The notes below the pieces were generated by a model. That model was not told where the DNA came from. It was given only the letters and a program-made list of their open reading frames with translations, and did not search any database. Of a DNA stretch of 7,085 nucleotides, positions 6,032 to 7,085 are shown piece by piece. Origin of the DNA: Actinomycetota bacterium. GTDB taxonomy: Bacteria > Actinomycetota > UBA4738. Positions within the stretch are counted from its first letter, which is position 1. Each line of letters opens with the position of its first letter. The stretch lies in NCBI GenBank assembly GCA_013816105.1, contig JACDEY010000050.1, positions 1 through 7,085 of the forward strand. Direction: 5' to 3'. A program made the translations under genes and the position numbers.

Positions 6032-7045
6032 CTATGGCGCCGGGGGGAGGAACCCGAGGGCCGCGAGGTCCTCGACCGGCTCGTCGTAGCTGCAGCTTCC
6101 GTAGGCGACCAGGAGATCCCGCCGGGCGCGGGCGATCGCGTCCGGTCCGGTCCGGTGATCCTTCCACCCGAGCGCCTCGGACGTGATCGAGAACTCGCCG
6201 GGGTCCCGGGCCGCGATGATGTCGGCCAGCGTCTGGAGCGGTAGTCCGTGAGCGTCCGAGAGAGTCGCCGCAGCCAGCAGGTTGACGAAGCCGTGTCGCA
6301 CGAACCCGGTGGCCTCATCGAGATGACGGAACGGGTGGTGGAGACCGGCCGTTGCCTTGAACGGAACCCGGAGCCGATCGCACTCCGCGATGAAGAGCGC
6401 CACCTGCTCCGGAGACGGAAACGCCTCGGCCCGCTCCCCCCCGCACCGGATCTTCGCAGCTGGCGGGCGGCAGTCGCCGTCACGACCGCTGAGCGAGTCC
6501 CGGGCCGTCGCGACGGCCTCGAGGGCGTGGGGCAGGCTCCGCTCCCACTCCTTGTCCATCGGGATCTCGAGGAACGGGACGACGGGATCTCGCAGGCCCG
6601 CGGCTTCGACGGCCTCCACGAGCGGAGGGATCGCCTCCACCAGCGCCTCGCCGATGCCGCCCAGGCCATCCACGGGTGGCCTGCTCTCGATCGAGGCGAC
6701 CGCCGCGTTCTCGCCCACCGAATCGAGGAAGGGTCCGACGCCCCGGAGGCCCTCCGACAAACCAGCCTGCCAGGACTCTCCGGCCGCATCGAGCACCACG
6801 CTCACCTCCCATGGCTCTTCGTCGCCGGGCTCGGGGAGGGCACGAGCGAGCTCGCCCAGGCGCGAGGCGGGGCATACGAACCGCCCGAGCATCCACCCCT
6901 CACGCCCGCGCCTCGACCTTCGATGAGCATCGACGGCGGCCTCCATGGACAGGGAAGCCGGAGGAAAGAGCCCGGCGTCGTCGATCAGGCGCTCGAACAG
7001 GGCGAGTCGGGCGTCGGACGTCCTCGTAGCCCCTGACGGCTGCAC
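6032..7045 (-). CDS. Uncharacterised protein co-encoded with fumarylacetoacetase
   Basis: A 337-residue protein that I cannot assign to a named family. It has no signal peptide or membrane segment, so it is probably cytoplasmic. Blocks that look conserved or functional are LIDDAGLFPPA (20-30), WMLGRFVCPASRL (51-63), VPFLEIPMD (156-164), AAKIRCGG (196-203), FKATAGLHHPFRH (229-241), GFVNLLAAATLSDAHG (252-267), ITSEALGWKDH (287-297) and YGSCSYDEPVEDL (315-327). Short beta-like stretches ending in charged or polar residues alternate with helical stretches, which resembles an alpha/beta barrel enzyme; this is inference only. Its stop lies 2 bases before the fumarylacetoacetase start, so the two are probably co-translated and this protein may act in or beside tyrosine/homogentisate catabolism. 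GTG 7045 is the first start codon available, but the frame stays open to the window edge and there is no clear ribosome binding site, so the true start could lie further upstream. A poor match to a shadow gene is unlikely given its coherent composition and coupling. Confidence 0.8.
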   Translation of the reverse strand: MQPSGATRTSDARLALFERLIDDAGLFPPASLSMEAAVDAHRRSRRGREGWMLGRFVCPASRLGELARALPEPGDEEPWEVSVVLDAAGESWQAGLSEGLRGVGPFLDSVGENAAVASIESRPPVDGLGGIGEALVEAIPPLVEAVEAAGLRDPVVPFLEIPMDKEWERSLPHALEAVATARDSLSGRDGDCRPPAAKIRCGGERAEAFPSPEQVALFIAECDRLRVPFKATAGLHHPFRHLDEATGFVRHGFVNLLAAATLSDAHGLPLQTLADIIAARDPGEFSITSEALGWKDHRTGPDAIARARRDLLVAYGSCSYDEPVEDLAALGFLPPAP

Positions 7046-7085
7046 CGGTCGATTATCCAGGCTCCAGAGCGCGACCGCCGTGCCG
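7046..7085 (-). other. Upstream edge of the leftward gene pair
   Basis: Forty bases remain before the assumed GTG 7045. Read on the minus strand they contain no stop in the frame of the 337-residue protein. A GATAAT hexamer (7054-7059) resembles a -10 box, but it lies only 8 bases from the GTG and has no evident -35 partner. The segment may be 5' untranslated sequence, promoter edge, extra N-terminal coding sequence, or the end of another gene. I cannot decide which. Confidence 0.3.

Noticed and set aside
4773..6089. Plus-strand open frame (438 codons) opposite fumarylacetoacetase
   Set aside because: It is antisense to a clearly recognisable fahA, biased in composition, without motifs or a ribosome binding site.
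6141..6155. Triple TCCGG tandem repeat
   Set aside because: Only three 5-base units, inside a coding sequence and explained by the codons. No sign of a larger repeat array.
1..7085. Defence system, mobile element, CRISPR array, tRNA or riboswitch
   Set aside because: Both strands are almost fully occupied by metabolic and transport genes with gaps of at most 73 bases. I found no repeat-spacer pattern, transposase, terminal inverted repeats or structured leader.

Overview
This is a high-GC window (about two-thirds G+C by eye) with dense, short-spaced genes, several GTG starts, strong purine-rich ribosome binding sites and a Tat-exported lipoprotein. Together these suggest an actinobacterium, probably an environmental or uncultured lineage. 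That is an inference from style; no rRNA or other taxonomic marker is present.

Layout. Positions 1-3153 (+ strand) hold a polyamine-type ABC importer in the order ATPase (3' end only), binding protein, permease 1, permease 2, i.e. potA'-potD-potB-potC. The junctions are a 4-base overlap, a 1-base gap and a 4-base overlap, so this is one translationally coupled operon whose promoter lies left of the window. Thirty-one bases further on, positions 3185-4582 (+) encode a PLP-dependent class III aminotransferase of the glutamate-1-semialdehyde aminomutase-like branch. It probably belongs to the same transcript and may process an imported amine. Positions 4583-4655 form a short convergent junction with no convincing terminator. 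Positions 7045-4656 (- strand) hold two genes transcribed leftward: an unrecognised conserved-looking protein of 337 residues, then fumarylacetoacetase, separated by only 2 bases.

How the genes work together. The right-hand pair belongs, through fumarylacetoacetase, to the last step of tyrosine/homogentisate catabolism (fumarylacetoacetate to fumarate and acetoacetate). The left-hand set brings in a polyamine or related cation and may transaminate it. The window therefore looks like part of an amine/amino-acid catabolic neighbourhood. I see no mobile element, CRISPR array, RNA gene or phage signature. The least explained items are the 337-residue protein coupled to fumarylacetoacetase and the real substrate of the aminotransferase.
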